Source: Spirochaetaceae bacterium (lineage in GTDB: Bacteria > Spirochaetota > Spirochaetia > Treponematales > Rectinemataceae). Taken from it: a stretch of DNA of 64,000 nucleotides. Both the position numbers and the translations under genes were made by a program. The DNA is taken from contig JANYKC010000054.1 in the NCBI GenBank assembly GCA_025358255.1, positions 47,355 through 111,354 of the forward strand. Direction: 5' to 3'. Below are positions 23,961-33,063 of this stretch, one piece after another (the first letter of the stretch is position 1; every line of letters starts with the position of its first letter). The notes under the pieces were generated by a model. It had not been told where the DNA came from and made no database searches. It saw only the letters and a list, made by a program, of their open reading frames with translations.

Positions 23961-25751
23961 ATGGGGCGATACAGCCACACCCTCCGCGTCAAGATCCTCA
24001 AGAGCGTCTTCCTGACGGTCGCCCTTCCGGCTTTCATACTCATGCTGTCCCTCTATTTCGCGTGGAACCTCTACGTGCGGGAACGCATCGTCCGGGACCT
24101 GGCCCATTCGACCCGGACCATCGCGGGAAGGATAGCCTCGGACCTCGAAGCCTATGACGGGATCATGGACCGGCTGCGGTCGGAGAGGGAGATCATCGAG
24201 GCCTTCACGCGCAGCGCCATTGACCGCGCGGGCCCGGGCGGAACCCGCTACGGCGAGGGCGAAAACCGCGACGGCGGAAGCCGCGATGTTCCGGGGGCGA
24301 TGCGGGAGATCTACGCGATGATGAAGGATCGCCGCATCAAGGCCGTCGTGAACGGGCTGGACGCCGAAGGACAGCGGGTCTTCGGCACCATGGGCCTGCC
24401 CGCCGACCTGGACGAGGAGGGTGGTGGCCTTGATTGGGGGCTCTTTGGCCTCATGCGCAGGGATCCGGGCAAGGTGGTCGCCTACCAGAGGGCTATGCGT
24501 TACGGCAAGATCGTCCAGACCGATTTTTCCCTTGGCGTCTCGGTGGAGGGAAGGGACGGGCGCAGGCTCGGCTACCTGACCGCCGACCTTTCCTTCCGCG
24601 ACTCCCAGGACCTGTCCTCGGAGGGGAAGGATGGGGTGACCGGCCGCTTCATCCTAACCAACGGGTTCGACCGGGTGGTCGCGGCCTACGACGGCTCGTC
24701 CATCGTGCCCTTCAACCGCTTCTCGATACCGGGCAAGGACGGCGAGACCGCCCTCGAAGGAACGAGGTACGCCTTCGCGCGCGCGGCGGTGGGACGCCAC
24801 GGCCTCTCGGTCTACGGGCTCGCGTCCATCGAATTCATCATCTCGAGCTTCTGCTTCGGCCTCTACACCATCGCCGTGATCCTCGTCCTCTTCTCGGCTG
24901 TCTTCGCCTTCGTGCTGGCCCGCAGCGTTAGGCGGATGACGCGTCCGATGCACGAGATCCTCGTGGCCATGGGCAAGGTCAGCCAGGGCGATTTCACGGC
25001 CAGGCTGGACGTCATCTCGGGGGACGAGTTCGAGGAGATAGCCATAAGGCTCAACGCCCTCATCGTCGAGATGGAGTCGACCGTGCGGCGGATGACCGAG
25101 GGCATCGAGCTGGCCAAGACCGCACAGATGCGGCAGCTGCAGGCCCAGTTCAACCCCCACTTCCTCTACAATACGATCGACACGGCCAAGTGGATGATGA
25201 AGATGGGCGAGACGCAGAAGGCCTCCACCATGCTGACGAACATGGCCAAGGTCCTCCGCTACAGCATCCATGGCAAGCAGGCGGAATCGATGGTCACGCT
25301 CCGCGAGGACATCGTGGCGATACGGACCTACCTGGAGATCCACAGCCTCTCCCTTGGCGACCGGCTGGCGATCGACTACGACATCGACGAGTCGGCCCTT
25401 GCCTGCCGGATCCCCAAGCTCCTCATCCAGCCCATCGTCGAGAACGCGCTGGTCCATGGCATCGGCTCGACGGGGGAGGGACGCCTCGGGATCTCCATCC
25501 GCGGTCTTGGTGACAATGTCGTCATAGCCATAACCGATTCGGGCGAGGGCTTCGCCATCGACCCCGGGGAGGCCGCGCCCTCCGGGGACGAGGGCTCCGG
25601 GTCGGGCATGGGCATGGGGCTCGTGCTCCGCAGGGCGCGCCTGCACTACGGCGACCGCTTCTCCTTCGACATCAAGAGCCTCGCCGGCGTGGGGTCCGTG
25701 GTGACCCTGACCATCCCGAAGGGCCTGGAGGAGGATCCATGTACCGGGTGA
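23961..25751 (+). CDS. Sensor histidine kinase, LytS/YesM type
   Basis: A 596-residue membrane kinase. Helix 1 (about 12-34, VFLTVALPAFILMLSLYFAW) and helix 2 (about 292-318, FGLYTIAVILVLFSAVFAFV) enclose a large extracytoplasmic sensor of about 255 residues. HAMP follows (SVRRMTRPMHEILVAMGKVS), then the His_kinase domain with the phosphorylated His400 in AQFNPHFLYNTIDTAKWMM, and a HATPase with VENALVHGIG and ITDSGEGF. It starts 12 bases after the ATPase stop and overlaps its response regulator by 13 bases. Being in the transporter operon, it probably senses the transported ligand and controls its own uptake. Confidence 0.92.
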   Translation: MGRYSHTLRVKILKSVFLTVALPAFILMLSLYFAWNLYVRERIVRDLAHSTRTIAGRIASDLEAYDGIMDRLRSEREIIEAFTRSAIDRAGPGGTRYGEGENRDGGSRDVPGAMREIYAMMKDRRIKAVVNGLDAEGQRVFGTMGLPADLDEEGGGLDWGLFGLMRRDPGKVVAYQRAMRYGKIVQTDFSLGVSVEGRDGRRLGYLTADLSFRDSQDLSSEGKDGVTGRFILTNGFDRVVAAYDGSSIVPFNRFSIPGKDGETALEGTRYAFARAAVGRHGLSVYGLASIEFIISSFCFGLYTIAVILVLFSAVFAFVLARSVRRMTRPMHEILVAMGKVSQGDFTARLDVISGDEFEEIAIRLNALIVEMESTVRRMTEGIELAKTAQMRQLQAQFNPHFLYNTIDTAKWMMKMGETQKASTMLTNMAKVLRYSIHGKQAESMVTLREDIVAIRTYLEIHSLSLGDRLAIDYDIDESALACRIPKLLIQPIVENALVHGIGSTGEGRLGISIRGLGDNVVIAITDSGEGFAIDPGEAAPSGDEGSGSGMGMGLVLRRARLHYGDRFSFDIKSLAGVGSVVTLTIPKGLEEDPCTG

Positions 25752-26587
25752 TCATCGTCGAGGATTCCGACTGGATCAGGAAGGGCCTCGAGTTCACGGT
25801 TCCCTGGCAGGAGTACGGCTTCACGGTGGTGGGCTCCGGCTCCAACGGCCTCGAGGGCTACGGCCTCATCCGCGACCTCGCGCCCGACCTGGCAATCGTC
25901 GACATCAAGATGCCCCTGATGGACGGCCTCACGATGATCGAGCGCCTCCGCGACGACGGCCTCCGCTGTCCCGAGTTCATAATCATCTCAGGCTACGACG
26001 ACTTCGTCTTCACCCGTCGCGCGATACTCCTCGGGGCCAGGGACTACCTCCTCAAGCCCATCGCCGACGAGGACCTTGTCGAAGTCCTGAAACGGATGGC
26101 CGCGGCCCTTTCGCGCGGCGACGCCTCGCGGCGGCTGGAGAGCCTTTTCCGGCAGCAGACATTCGATCCCGGTTTCGTCGCGTTTTTCCACCAGCTCCTG
26201 GACCAGTCCGTGAGGAGGGACGACCTCGTCGGCTACACCATCAGGCGCATCGAGGAACGCTTTGACACCGATATCGCTCTCTCCGACGTGGCCTCGGAAC
26301 TGCGGGTCAGCGAGTCCACCCTGGGGAAACGTTTCAAGCGCGTCACGGGCTCGACCTTCGTCGAATACTCGACGATGGTGAGGATGAAGAAAGCCCTCGA
26401 GTTCCTGGCCGATCCCGCGTGCCGCGTGAACGAGGTGGCCTGCAAGGTCGGCATCGCGGATTCCCGCTATTTCTCCGCCATCTTCAAGCGCTGCACCGGC
26501 TTCACCCCCAGCCAGTTCAGGCGGATCGCGGACGGGGAGGCCGAAGGCGGGGCCATGGCCGACAAGGGATTCCCCTCCGATCCGTAG
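25739..26587 (+). CDS. Response regulator, CheY-like receiver with AraC-type DNA-binding domain (YesN type)
   Basis: A 282-residue regulator, shorter than many YesN proteins because little linker separates the domains. The receiver has the acidic pair in VEDSDW, phospho-acceptor Asp55 in LAIVDIKMPLMDG, the conserved Ser/Thr region ISGYDDF and the Lys in LLKPIADEDL. The AraC domain (about 165-270) includes LSDVASELRVSESTLGKRFK and VACKVGIADSRYFSAIFKRC. The ATG at 25739 has GGAGGAGG upstream and overlaps the kinase gene, giving coupled synthesis. Likely target: the promoter of the upstream importer genes. Confidence 0.93.
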   Translation: MYRVIIVEDSDWIRKGLEFTVPWQEYGFTVVGSGSNGLEGYGLIRDLAPDLAIVDIKMPLMDGLTMIERLRDDGLRCPEFIIISGYDDFVFTRRAILLGARDYLLKPIADEDLVEVLKRMAAALSRGDASRRLESLFRQQTFDPGFVAFFHQLLDQSVRRDDLVGYTIRRIEERFDTDIALSDVASELRVSESTLGKRFKRVTGSTFVEYSTMVRMKKALEFLADPACRVNEVACKVGIADSRYFSAIFKRCTGFTPSQFRRIADGEAEGGAMADKGFPSDP

Positions 26588-26689
26588 CATCGGTTACGGA
26601 ACCCCTGGACCGCCGCATGCGAAAGTGTCCTCGCGGGCGGACGGGAAGCCCCTCGTCCCGCATCCACAGGACCTTCGAGGAGGAAGACA

Positions 26690-27607
26690 ATGGCTCTCCG
26701 TGAAATCATCGCCATCGACGAGGACAAGTGCGACGGCTGCGGGCTCTGCGCCCAGGGTTGCCCTGAAGGCGCCTTGCGCATCATCGAAGGGAAGGCCCGC
26801 CTTGTCGGAGAGAGCCTCTGCGACGGGCTGGGCGCCTGCATCGGGGAATGCCCGCGCGGCGCCATCATGGTGGAAAAGCGGGAAGCCCAGCCCTATGAAG
26901 AAGCCCGCGTGATGGAGGGCATGGCCAAGCTCGGGCCTGCGGTCATCTCCGCCCACCTTGAGCACCTTGCCCATCATGGCCAGGACAAGCTTGAAGGCGA
27001 GGCCCTTGCATGGCTGGCCGCCCGCGGGCTGTCGGACCCTCGAAAGCGCGCGGCGGGCGCGTGCGCGGACTCCCCCGGAGGCTGCCCGGGCTCGGCCTCG
27101 CGCCGCTTCGGCCCGCGCAGCGCGGGCATCGACTCGGCCCGCAGCATGGTCAGCCCTGGTCGGCCCGCCAACGCGGCGCAAGGCGGAACCGCGCAGTCCG
27201 GCGCGGCGGCGAAGCCCGGCGACCTTGCACAGGCCTCCGCCCTCGCCCACTGGCCCATCCAGATGAAGCTCGTAAACCCCCGCGCTCCCCAGTATGCCGG
27301 GGCCCGCCTCCTCGTCGCCGCCGATTGCACGGCCTTCGCCCTCGGCGCCTTCCATTCCGAGTTGCTCGCCGGGCGCAGTCTGGTGATCGCCTGCCCGAAG
27401 CTCGATGACCGCGTGGGCTACGTGGAAAAGCTCTCCGCCCTGGTCGCGGCGGCGGAGAGCGTCGAAGTGGCAATCATGGAAGTGCCCTGCTGCGGCGGCC
27501 TCGTCAAGCTCGTCACCGAGGCGAGGGAGGCCGCCGGAAAACCGGCGCCGATACAGGTCGCCGTCGTAGGGGTCGAAGGCGGCATCATAAGCAGGCGGAC
27601 TGTCTAG
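26690..27607 (+). CDS. Two-cluster ferredoxin-like iron-sulfur protein with low-complexity linker
   Basis: A 305-residue cytoplasmic protein. Residues 14-58 bind two [4Fe-4S] clusters: CDGCGLCAQGCPEGA is canonical, and the second is CDGLGACIGECPRGA with altered spacing, as in a family of anaerobe ferredoxins near Hcp and hydrogenase genes. The C-terminal domain (about 188-305) carries more cysteines, in AADCTAFALGAFH, VIACPKLDD and EVPCCGGLVKLV. Between them, residues about 111-186 are low-complexity Gly/Ala/Ser/Arg/Pro sequence (for example AQGGTAQSGAAAKPGD) not expected in the family. The ATG at 26690 has GAGGAGGAAG upstream. It is a single gene after the response regulator; electron-transfer role inferred. 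Confidence 0.82.
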   Translation: MALREIIAIDEDKCDGCGLCAQGCPEGALRIIEGKARLVGESLCDGLGACIGECPRGAIMVEKREAQPYEEARVMEGMAKLGPAVISAHLEHLAHHGQDKLEGEALAWLAARGLSDPRKRAAGACADSPGGCPGSASRRFGPRSAGIDSARSMVSPGRPANAAQGGTAQSGAAAKPGDLAQASALAHWPIQMKLVNPRAPQYAGARLLVAADCTAFALGAFHSELLAGRSLVIACPKLDDRVGYVEKLSALVAAAESVEVAIMEVPCCGGLVKLVTEAREAAGKPAPIQVAVVGVEGGIISRRTV

Positions 27608-27661
27608 TCCGCGAGGGCAGGCTGGGCCGCGGTGACGGCCCAGCCGCCAGGGACGGACTAG
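27604..27661. terminator. Nested stem-loop between convergent genes
   Basis: An outer arm CTAGTCC / GGACTAG (27604-27610, 27655-27661) encloses an inner 9-bp stem GCTGGGCCG / CGGCCCAGC (27621-27629, 27636-27644). The structure spans the stop codons of both the ferredoxin-like gene and the convergent chemoreceptor gene. It lacks T-runs but is well placed to end both transcripts. Confidence 0.55.
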
Positions 27662-29145
27662 TCCGCGCTGCCGGTGGCGAAGAACGCCACCGCATCGGAA
27701 AGGACCTGCGCCTCGCCGGCCATGGTCGTGGCCATGGAAGCCAGTTCCTCCGCGGATGCCGCATGTTGCTGGGTCACGCGGTCAAACTGGGCGATCGCAA
27801 GCCCGATCTGGTCCACCCCCGCCGTCTGCTCCTTGCTCGAGGCCGAGATCTCGCGGACGAGGTCCGAGGTCTTCCTGATCTCCGGCACGATGCCTTCGAG
27901 GAGGGAACCGGCCTTCTCCGCGATCTCCACCGAACGGATCGAGAGTTCCGAGATCTCCTTGGCGGCCACCTGGCTGCGCTCCGCGAGCTTCCGCACCTCG
28001 CTCGCGACCACCGCGAAACCCTTGCCCGCCTCTCCCGCCCGCGCGGCCTCTATGGCCGCGTTGAGGGCCAGGAGATTGGTCTGGCGCGCGATCTCCTCGA
28101 TGATCCCGATCTTCCCGGCGATGTCCTTCATCGCCACCAGGGTCCTCGACACCGCAAGGCCCCCCTCGTCCGCTCCTTTCGCGCTCCGCTCGGCCAGGCC
28201 CTCCGTCGAGACCGCGTTGTCGGAGTTCTGCCTGATGGCCGAGGCCATCTCCTCGACTGAGGAGGAGACCTCCTCGGCCGACGCCGCCTGCTCTGTGGTC
28301 CCCTGCGAGAGGTCCTGGGCGGTTCCGCTCATCTGCGCCGAACCGGACGCGATGACCGAAGCGCTGGACTTGATCCTATCCACCACGGCGGCCAGGCTGT
28401 CGCGCATGGCGACCAAGGCCTTGGCCAAGGCGCCGATCTCGTCATGCCGCGCAAGGTCCTTGCCATCCACCTGTCCTCCCAGGTCGCCGGCCGCGACATC
28501 CTGCGCAAGCCCGACAGCCCGTCCAAGGGGCCGGCTAATGGACCGCGCCAAGGCCAGGCCGAAGGCGATGATGAAGATGGCCAGGAGGCCCATGACCACG
28601 GCTTCGAGGAGGACGAGGCGGCCGGAAGTGGCTTGGTAGGCCGTCTGCTGGCTCGCGAATTTGGCGGCCACGGCCGTCCTTTGCGTGGACGTTTCGGAGC
28701 TGAGCTTGTCCGCCAGGGGAGAGGCCTGCTCGATGAACTGCTGGCGCCCGAGGTTGGTGTCGCCCCGGAGGATTATGTCGACAATGGCGTCATCGGCCTT
28801 GAGGAGGGCGTCGAGGGAGGCGACAAGGCCCTTGTCGTCAGGCGCAAAGGCGAGGGCGGAGGCGCGGAGCTCTTTCGAGGATTTCTCGTAGTCCGCCATG
28901 AGCTTCTCGAGCACATCGACATCCCGTTCACGGAGGAAGCTCTGCACAAGGCCCTGGATCCGCTCCGATTTAACGAGGACATCGAAGGCGTGGTCATTGC
29001 TCTTCCCGATCGAATCGATGAGCCCCCCTGCGGTCGCGTTGGAGCTGTTCAGGAAGGCGATGGCGGCGAACATCGAGCCGAGCACGATAAGCCCGGAAAG
29101 GGCGACGAGGAGGATGAGCCTCCCGGCCAGCGAAAGGCGGTTCAT
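27658..29145 (-). CDS. Methyl-accepting chemotaxis protein (chemoreceptor 1)
   Basis: A 495-residue transmembrane chemoreceptor. Helix 1 covers about 10-32 ([20 protein letters not shown]), the periplasmic part (33-180) is a four-helix-bundle-like sensor, helix 2 is near 182-202 ([20 protein letters not shown]), and HAMP follows ([20 protein letters not shown]). The signalling hairpin tip is canonical: [20 protein letters not shown] and [18 protein letters not shown]. The ATG at 29145 is 11 bases after the stop of the secreted Cache-like gene, with AGGCGGGG between. Pairing with a secreted sensor-domain protein suggests that ligand detection is shared between the two products. Confidence 0.93.
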   Translation of the reverse strand: MNRLSLAGRLILLVALSGLIVLGSMFAAIAFLNSSNATAGGLIDSIGKSNDHAFDVLVKSERIQGLVQSFLRERDVDVLEKLMADYEKSSKELRASALAFAPDDKGLVASLDALLKADDAIVDIILRGDTNLGRQQFIEQASPLADKLSSETSTQRTAVAAKFASQQTAYQATSGRLVLLEAVVMGLLAIFIIAFGLALARSISRPLGRAVGLAQDVAAGDLGGQVDGKDLARHDEIGALAKALVAMRDSLAAVVDRIKSSASVIASGSAQMSGTAQDLSQGTTEQAASAEEVSSSVEEMASAIRQNSDNAVSTEGLAERSAKGADEGGLAVSRTLVAMKDIAGKIGIIEEIARQTNLLALNAAIEAARAGEAGKGFAVVASEVRKLAERSQVAAKEISELSIRSVEIAEKAGSLLEGIVPEIRKTSDLVREISASSKEQTAGVDQIGLAIAQFDRVTQQHAASAEELASMATTMAGEAQVLSDAVAFFATGSAD

Positions 29146-29156
29146 GAAAGCCCCGC

Positions 29157-29717
29157 CTAGAGCTTGGAGACGTCGAGGCCGATGACGATGGAGCCGATGG
29201 CCTTGCCGCCGTCAAGGACAGGGAAGGATATCTGCACGGTCACCTTGCCAGAGGACTCGTCGAGGGCCGGAACGTCGATCCAGGTCTTGCCTGACATCGG
29301 GGAATCGTGCTTGGGCTTGCCCTTGTGGCTCCAGCTTGTCGTTTTGGCGAAGAAGGCGACCTTGGTGCCATTGGCTCCGGAGACGAAAAGCTCGGCCATC
29401 AGGGGGGTGCGCTTGCCCTTGAGGTATTCCGCCAGGGCATTCTTGCTTAAGCCTTTCACCTCCGGGCTGAGGACGCTCAAGCCGGCCCATTTCTCCTGGG
29501 TCATGCCGACGGTGTCGGCGGGCGGCGCGGCGTTGAATTCCTTGACAGCCTTGACGACCGTCGGATCGCTGCCAAGGGCCATGTATTCCTTGAGGGCGGC
29601 GTCCACCTTCGCCTTCTGGTCGGCGGTGAGGGTGGGTGAGCCTTGGGCGCTGAGGTTCGCAAGGACCAGGAAAACGGCGAAAAGGGCGATGAGAATGGCA
29701 CGAATCTTCAATTTCAC
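29157..29717 (-). CDS. Secreted Cache-like (PDC) sensor-domain protein
   Basis: A 186-residue protein with a Sec signal peptide ([20 protein letters not shown], cleaved near LSAQG) and no other membrane segment. The mature part resembles a single Cache domain: [59 protein letters not shown] and the closing [20 protein letters not shown], a strand pair typical of Cache domains. The start is GTG at 29717 with AAGGAG upstream; a longer open frame to 29768 lacks a ribosome site. It lies 11 bases before chemoreceptor 1, so it is probably a periplasmic ligand-binding partner for it. Confidence 0.8.
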   Translation of the reverse strand: MKLKIRAILIALFAVFLVLANLSAQGSPTLTADQKAKVDAALKEYMALGSDPTVVKAVKEFNAAPPADTVGMTQEKWAGLSVLSPEVKGLSKNALAEYLKGKRTPLMAELFVSGANGTKVAFFAKTTSWSHKGKPKHDSPMSGKTWIDVPALDESSGKVTVQISFPVLDGGKAIGSIVIGLDVSKL

Positions 29718-30151
29718 GTTGGTCTCCTTGATTGGTTGTTGCATATAGCCTAAGAGCTGGGTTCGCAAAAATCAAGAAGACCGGTGAAAATGCCATTTTC
29801 CCAAAACATCTGTGCATTTGATAAAGATTGCGCACAACGCGCCTGCGGCGGCATTGCCGGTTTCCATGTGAAGTCCGAGGGCTCCTCGCGCTGCGCCCGA
29901 TTTCCCTTGCCCCCCCGGCCGGCCTCCATGTCAGGCTGTCCCAATTGCCGGACAGACGCGGGCCACGGGCCTGGGGGCAGGCGTCTCCGACGCCCAGTCC
30001 ATACGCGGGTGGATGACGGTCCCCTGCATCGCCAAGCTCCTCGGCCTCCCGAGCGGGGATATCTATGAGCGCATCGGCATTTCGGCAACCGGCTCCGCCG
30101 GAATAGGGGCGAAGGCTGAAGCGAAGGCAGGGGTAGGGACCTTCACCCCGT
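29718..30151. other. Intergenic region of about 430 bases with a possible gene remnant
   Basis: The segment just upstream of the Cache-like gene is AT-richer and may hold its promoter, with a TATATG -10-like box on the minus strand (29741-29746) and no convincing -35. The rest is GC-rich. One plus-strand frame carries a protein-like remnant listed separately; nothing else is supported. Confidence 0.4.
29980..30129 (+). pseudogene. Possible remnant of an iron-sulfur membrane-protein C-terminus
   Basis: In one plus-strand frame the translation reads GVSDAQSIRGWMTVPCIAKL then LGLPSGDIYERIGIS. This resembles the tail found after the cluster domains of some anaerobe membrane iron-sulfur proteins, where an IRGWMT-like segment is followed by a short helical repeat. 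No upstream domain, ribosome site or matching length is present, and the frame runs into the antisense end of the TerC-like gene. I read it as a decayed fragment; chance similarity is possible. Confidence 0.3.
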
Positions 30152-31150
30152 TCAGGCGGCGGGGTGCCCGCTTCCCGGGCCGGCGGCGCCGTCCGCCCTT
30201 GCTGACAAGGCCGACTTCCAGAAGAAACCGCCAACTATGACGAAGGTCACGAGGGGGGAGATCCATTCAGGGAGGTGTATCCCGAAGCCCTCGACGGCCA
30301 TCACCATGCCCAGGGCGAGGATGGAATACATCGCGCCGTTCTTGAGGTACTTGTAGCGCTTGATCTTCTCGATGTTGCCCACGGTGATCTGGCGCACGAT
30401 GACCGCCCCGATGCCGTTTCCGACCAGGATGATGGGCACGGAAAGGGTGAAGGCGAAGGCCCCCAGGACGCCGTCGATGGAGAAGGTGAGGTCGATGATC
30501 TCGAGGTAGAGGAGCTTCGAGAGGTCGGAGAGGAGGAAGCCGGAGCTGCCGGCGGCGGCCGCGCTGTCCGGGACCGGGGTGCCGGCGGCGGCGAGCATCG
30601 CCTCCTCCTGGCGCTCGGCGTTTTCCTTGAAGCCGTAGGTGATGAAGAAGGCGGTCGAGCCGAGGATCGCGGCGAAGGCCAGGTGGTCGGAGACATCGAG
30701 GGCGAGTTTCACGAGGACTGCCAGGAGGATGGCGGCGACGGCGAAGAACCATGCGCCGGTCTTCAGGAAGAAGCGCTCGCCGGGCAGGCCGAAGTGCTTG
30801 GGTTCCATGAAGAGCCAATGGAGGAAGAGGAGGACCAGGAAGGTGCCGCCGCCCATGAGGAGGGGCGGGCGGGAGCGCTCGATGGCTTCCTGTACGGATG
30901 GATCGCTCGAGAAGGCAGCCGCGAAGGCCTGGATGGGGCCGAGCCCCGGGGTCGCCACCCAGACAATGAGCCAAGGGAGGAGGCCCCGCACCAGGAAAAC
31001 CGCGATCAGGATGCCCCAGGTGAGGAACCACCTCCTCGCCTTCCTCCCCATGCCGGAGAGGACCTCGGCGTTGATGATGGCGTTGTCGATGCTGGAGATC
31101 GTCTCGAAAAGGCAGAGGCCCGCCACCGTGACCAGGATCGAAAGGATCAC
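30152..31150 (-). CDS. TerC-superfamily integral membrane protein, DUF475 type
   Basis: A 332-residue protein with seven to nine membrane helices. Two acidic membrane motifs mark the family: [20 protein letters not shown] near residue 15 and [20 protein letters not shown] near 215; in TerC-like proteins such SxDN/SxDG motifs are thought to handle metal ions. Other matches are [20 protein letters not shown] and [20 protein letters not shown]. The start is GTG at 31150 overlapping the chemoreceptor 2 stop as GTGA. Co-translation with a chemoreceptor is odd for a metal-related exporter. The C-terminal tail is Gly/Ala-rich and probably disordered. Confidence 0.87.
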   Translation of the reverse strand: MILSILVTVAGLCLFETISSIDNAIINAEVLSGMGRKARRWFLTWGILIAVFLVRGLLPWLIVWVATPGLGPIQAFAAAFSSDPSVQEAIERSRPPLLMGGGTFLVLLFLHWLFMEPKHFGLPGERFFLKTGAWFFAVAAILLAVLVKLALDVSDHLAFAAILGSTAFFITYGFKENAERQEEAMLAAAGTPVPDSAAAAGSSGFLLSDLSKLLYLEIIDLTFSIDGVLGAFAFTLSVPIILVGNGIGAVIVRQITVGNIEKIKRYKYLKNGAMYSILALGMVMAVEGFGIHLPEWISPLVTFVIVGGFFWKSALSARADGAAGPGSGHPAA

Positions 31151-32985
31151 GCCTTCTCCGCTTCGGGGTCGGGCCTGTCCTCGCAGGCGTCTCCCCCGAT
31201 CACATAGCAGGCCAGGAGGCTCTCCACGGTGTCGATGGCCTGGCTGTTCCTCGAGGAGAGGCCGGTCACCGTATTGGAGGCATCGGCGATCGCGGCGACG
31301 CTCCTGCCTATCCCCGAGGCGGCGTCCCTGAGGGCGATCGTCGCCTTCTCGAGCTCGCCCATCTCGATGCCGATGGCCTTGGAGCCCTCGTTCAGCTCAT
31401 GGGAGCCGGAGCGGACCTTGGCGGTGACCTCGTTGATGGCCGCCAGGCCCTCGAGGGCCTGGCGGGAGCCTTCGCGCTGCTCCTCCAGCGAGGCGTTGAT
31501 CTCGCGTTCCAGGCCGCCCACAAGCCCAAGGAGGCTAACCACGGAGGCGAAGGCCTTCCGGGCCGAGTCCGAGCTCGTGACCGCGGTCTCGATGGACTTG
31601 CGTATGCCACCGATGTCCCTGCTGATCTCCTTGGACTGCTTGGAGGCGCTCTCCGCCAGGCCGCGGATCTCGTCCGCGACCACGGCGAAGCCCTTGCCTG
31701 ACTCTCCCGCATGCGCGGCCTCGATGGCCGCGTTCATCGCGAGGAGGTTGGTCTTGGAGGCGATGCCCGCGACCACGGCGTTGGCTTCCCGCAGCTTCTC
31801 CGATTGGGCGGCGATATCGGCGACGACGGCGATGACGCCGTCGAGCTTCACCCGGCCCTCCTCGGAGGCGCCCATCAGTTCGCTGAAGCTCGCGCCCAGG
31901 CGCTCGATGCTCTCGGCCACGGCGGCTATGTTGCCCACCATCTCCTCGATGGAGGAGGAGGACGAGGCGACGCCGCCGGATTGCCTCTCGATCTCCTGGT
32001 CCAGCCCGTCGATCGTCCGGATCATGTTCCTGACCGTGGCCGCGGTCTCATCGACGCCGGCGCCCTGGTTCTCGACGTTGGCGCGCACTTCCTCGACCGC
32101 CGTGCCGACCTCGATGATGGCTGCGTCCGCGATGGCCATGTTCTCCATGAGGCTCTTGCCCACATCGGCCAGCTCCAGCACCGAGGCGCGGATGGAGGTC
32201 ATCTGCCGGGCGAGCTCGCCGGACATGCCGCCCAAGGCGCGGACCAGGTCCCCGAACTCATCGCCCCTGGCCAGGAGCCTGGGATCAAGGTCCATGACAA
32301 GCTCGCCGCCGGATATTCGGGAAGCCGCGGCCACGGCGGCCCGGAGGGGAAGGACGAAGGTGCGCGCCATGAGGAGGGCCAGGCCGATGGAGGCGAGCAA
32401 GGACACGACAAGGAAGCCAACCACGTAACGCTGGGACATCGCGGCCATCGCCGCGGAGGACTTGGCGAGCACCGTGCCGCGTCCGACAAAGGCGGCGAGC
32501 ATGACCGTGAGCTTGGAGTTCAGCGTGACCCCCGGCCCGTTCGAAAGGCTCTTGTAGCTGTCCAAGGCCGTGGGGCCCGTCCCCGACTTGGCGGCGACGA
32601 GGAGGTCGGCGAAACCCACCTTGTATTCCTCCCAGATTTCCGAGAAGGACGAAAGGAGGTCGCGGAAATTGCCCGGCGGAGCCTCTGCCTGGAGGTCCTT
32701 CAGGGTCGAGTCGATCTTGGACAGGTTCGCCGTGGCACGCCCCGTGTTGTTCGTCACTTCGCGAAGCTCCCCGAGCGCCTGGGCGGCGGGCTGGAGCTTG
32801 AGGATCTCGCTGTTGAGCATGAAAAGACGGGCCATGGGGACCGTCGTCTCCCGGTACAACCTCCCCGTCTCCTCGGAAAGCCGCCCGAGATAGTAGAGGC
32901 CAAGGATGCCCGCGAGGGCGCCGACGAGGGCTACCGCGATGAAGGCGGCGAGAAGTCTTTTTCGGACGCTGATACGGGTAGCCAT
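31147..32985 (-). CDS. Methyl-accepting chemotaxis protein (chemoreceptor 2)
   Basis: A 612-residue transmembrane chemoreceptor. Helix 1 lies near 11-32 ([20 protein letters not shown]), a four-helix-bundle sensor of about 155 residues follows, helix 2 near 190-212, then HAMP ([20 protein letters not shown]). The tip is a variant: [20 protein letters not shown] and [20 protein letters not shown], with Met and His replacing the usual Leu and Arg, a form common in spirochaete and treponeme-like receptors. The ATG at 32985 has GGAGG upstream. It is closely similar to chemoreceptor 3 just upstream and translationally coupled to the TerC-like gene downstream. Confidence 0.93.
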   Translation of the reverse strand: MATRISVRKRLLAAFIAVALVGALAGILGLYYLGRLSEETGRLYRETTVPMARLFMLNSEILKLQPAAQALGELREVTNNTGRATANLSKIDSTLKDLQAEAPPGNFRDLLSSFSEIWEEYKVGFADLLVAAKSGTGPTALDSYKSLSNGPGVTLNSKLTVMLAAFVGRGTVLAKSSAAMAAMSQRYVVGFLVVSLLASIGLALLMARTFVLPLRAAVAAASRISGGELVMDLDPRLLARGDEFGDLVRALGGMSGELARQMTSIRASVLELADVGKSLMENMAIADAAIIEVGTAVEEVRANVENQGAGVDETAATVRNMIRTIDGLDQEIERQSGGVASSSSSIEEMVGNIAAVAESIERLGASFSELMGASEEGRVKLDGVIAVVADIAAQSEKLREANAVVAGIASKTNLLAMNAAIEAAHAGESGKGFAVVADEIRGLAESASKQSKEISRDIGGIRKSIETAVTSSDSARKAFASVVSLLGLVGGLEREINASLEEQREGSRQALEGLAAINEVTAKVRSGSHELNEGSKAIGIEMGELEKATIALRDAASGIGRSVAAIADASNTVTGLSSRNSQAIDTVESLLACYVIGGDACEDRPDPEAEKA

Positions 32986-33063
32986 GAGCCGGCCTCCATG
33001 GAGCGCAACCCTGGATTCACTGGACGCGCAATAGGAACAGGGTAGGGAATGAAGGCCCTCTTG

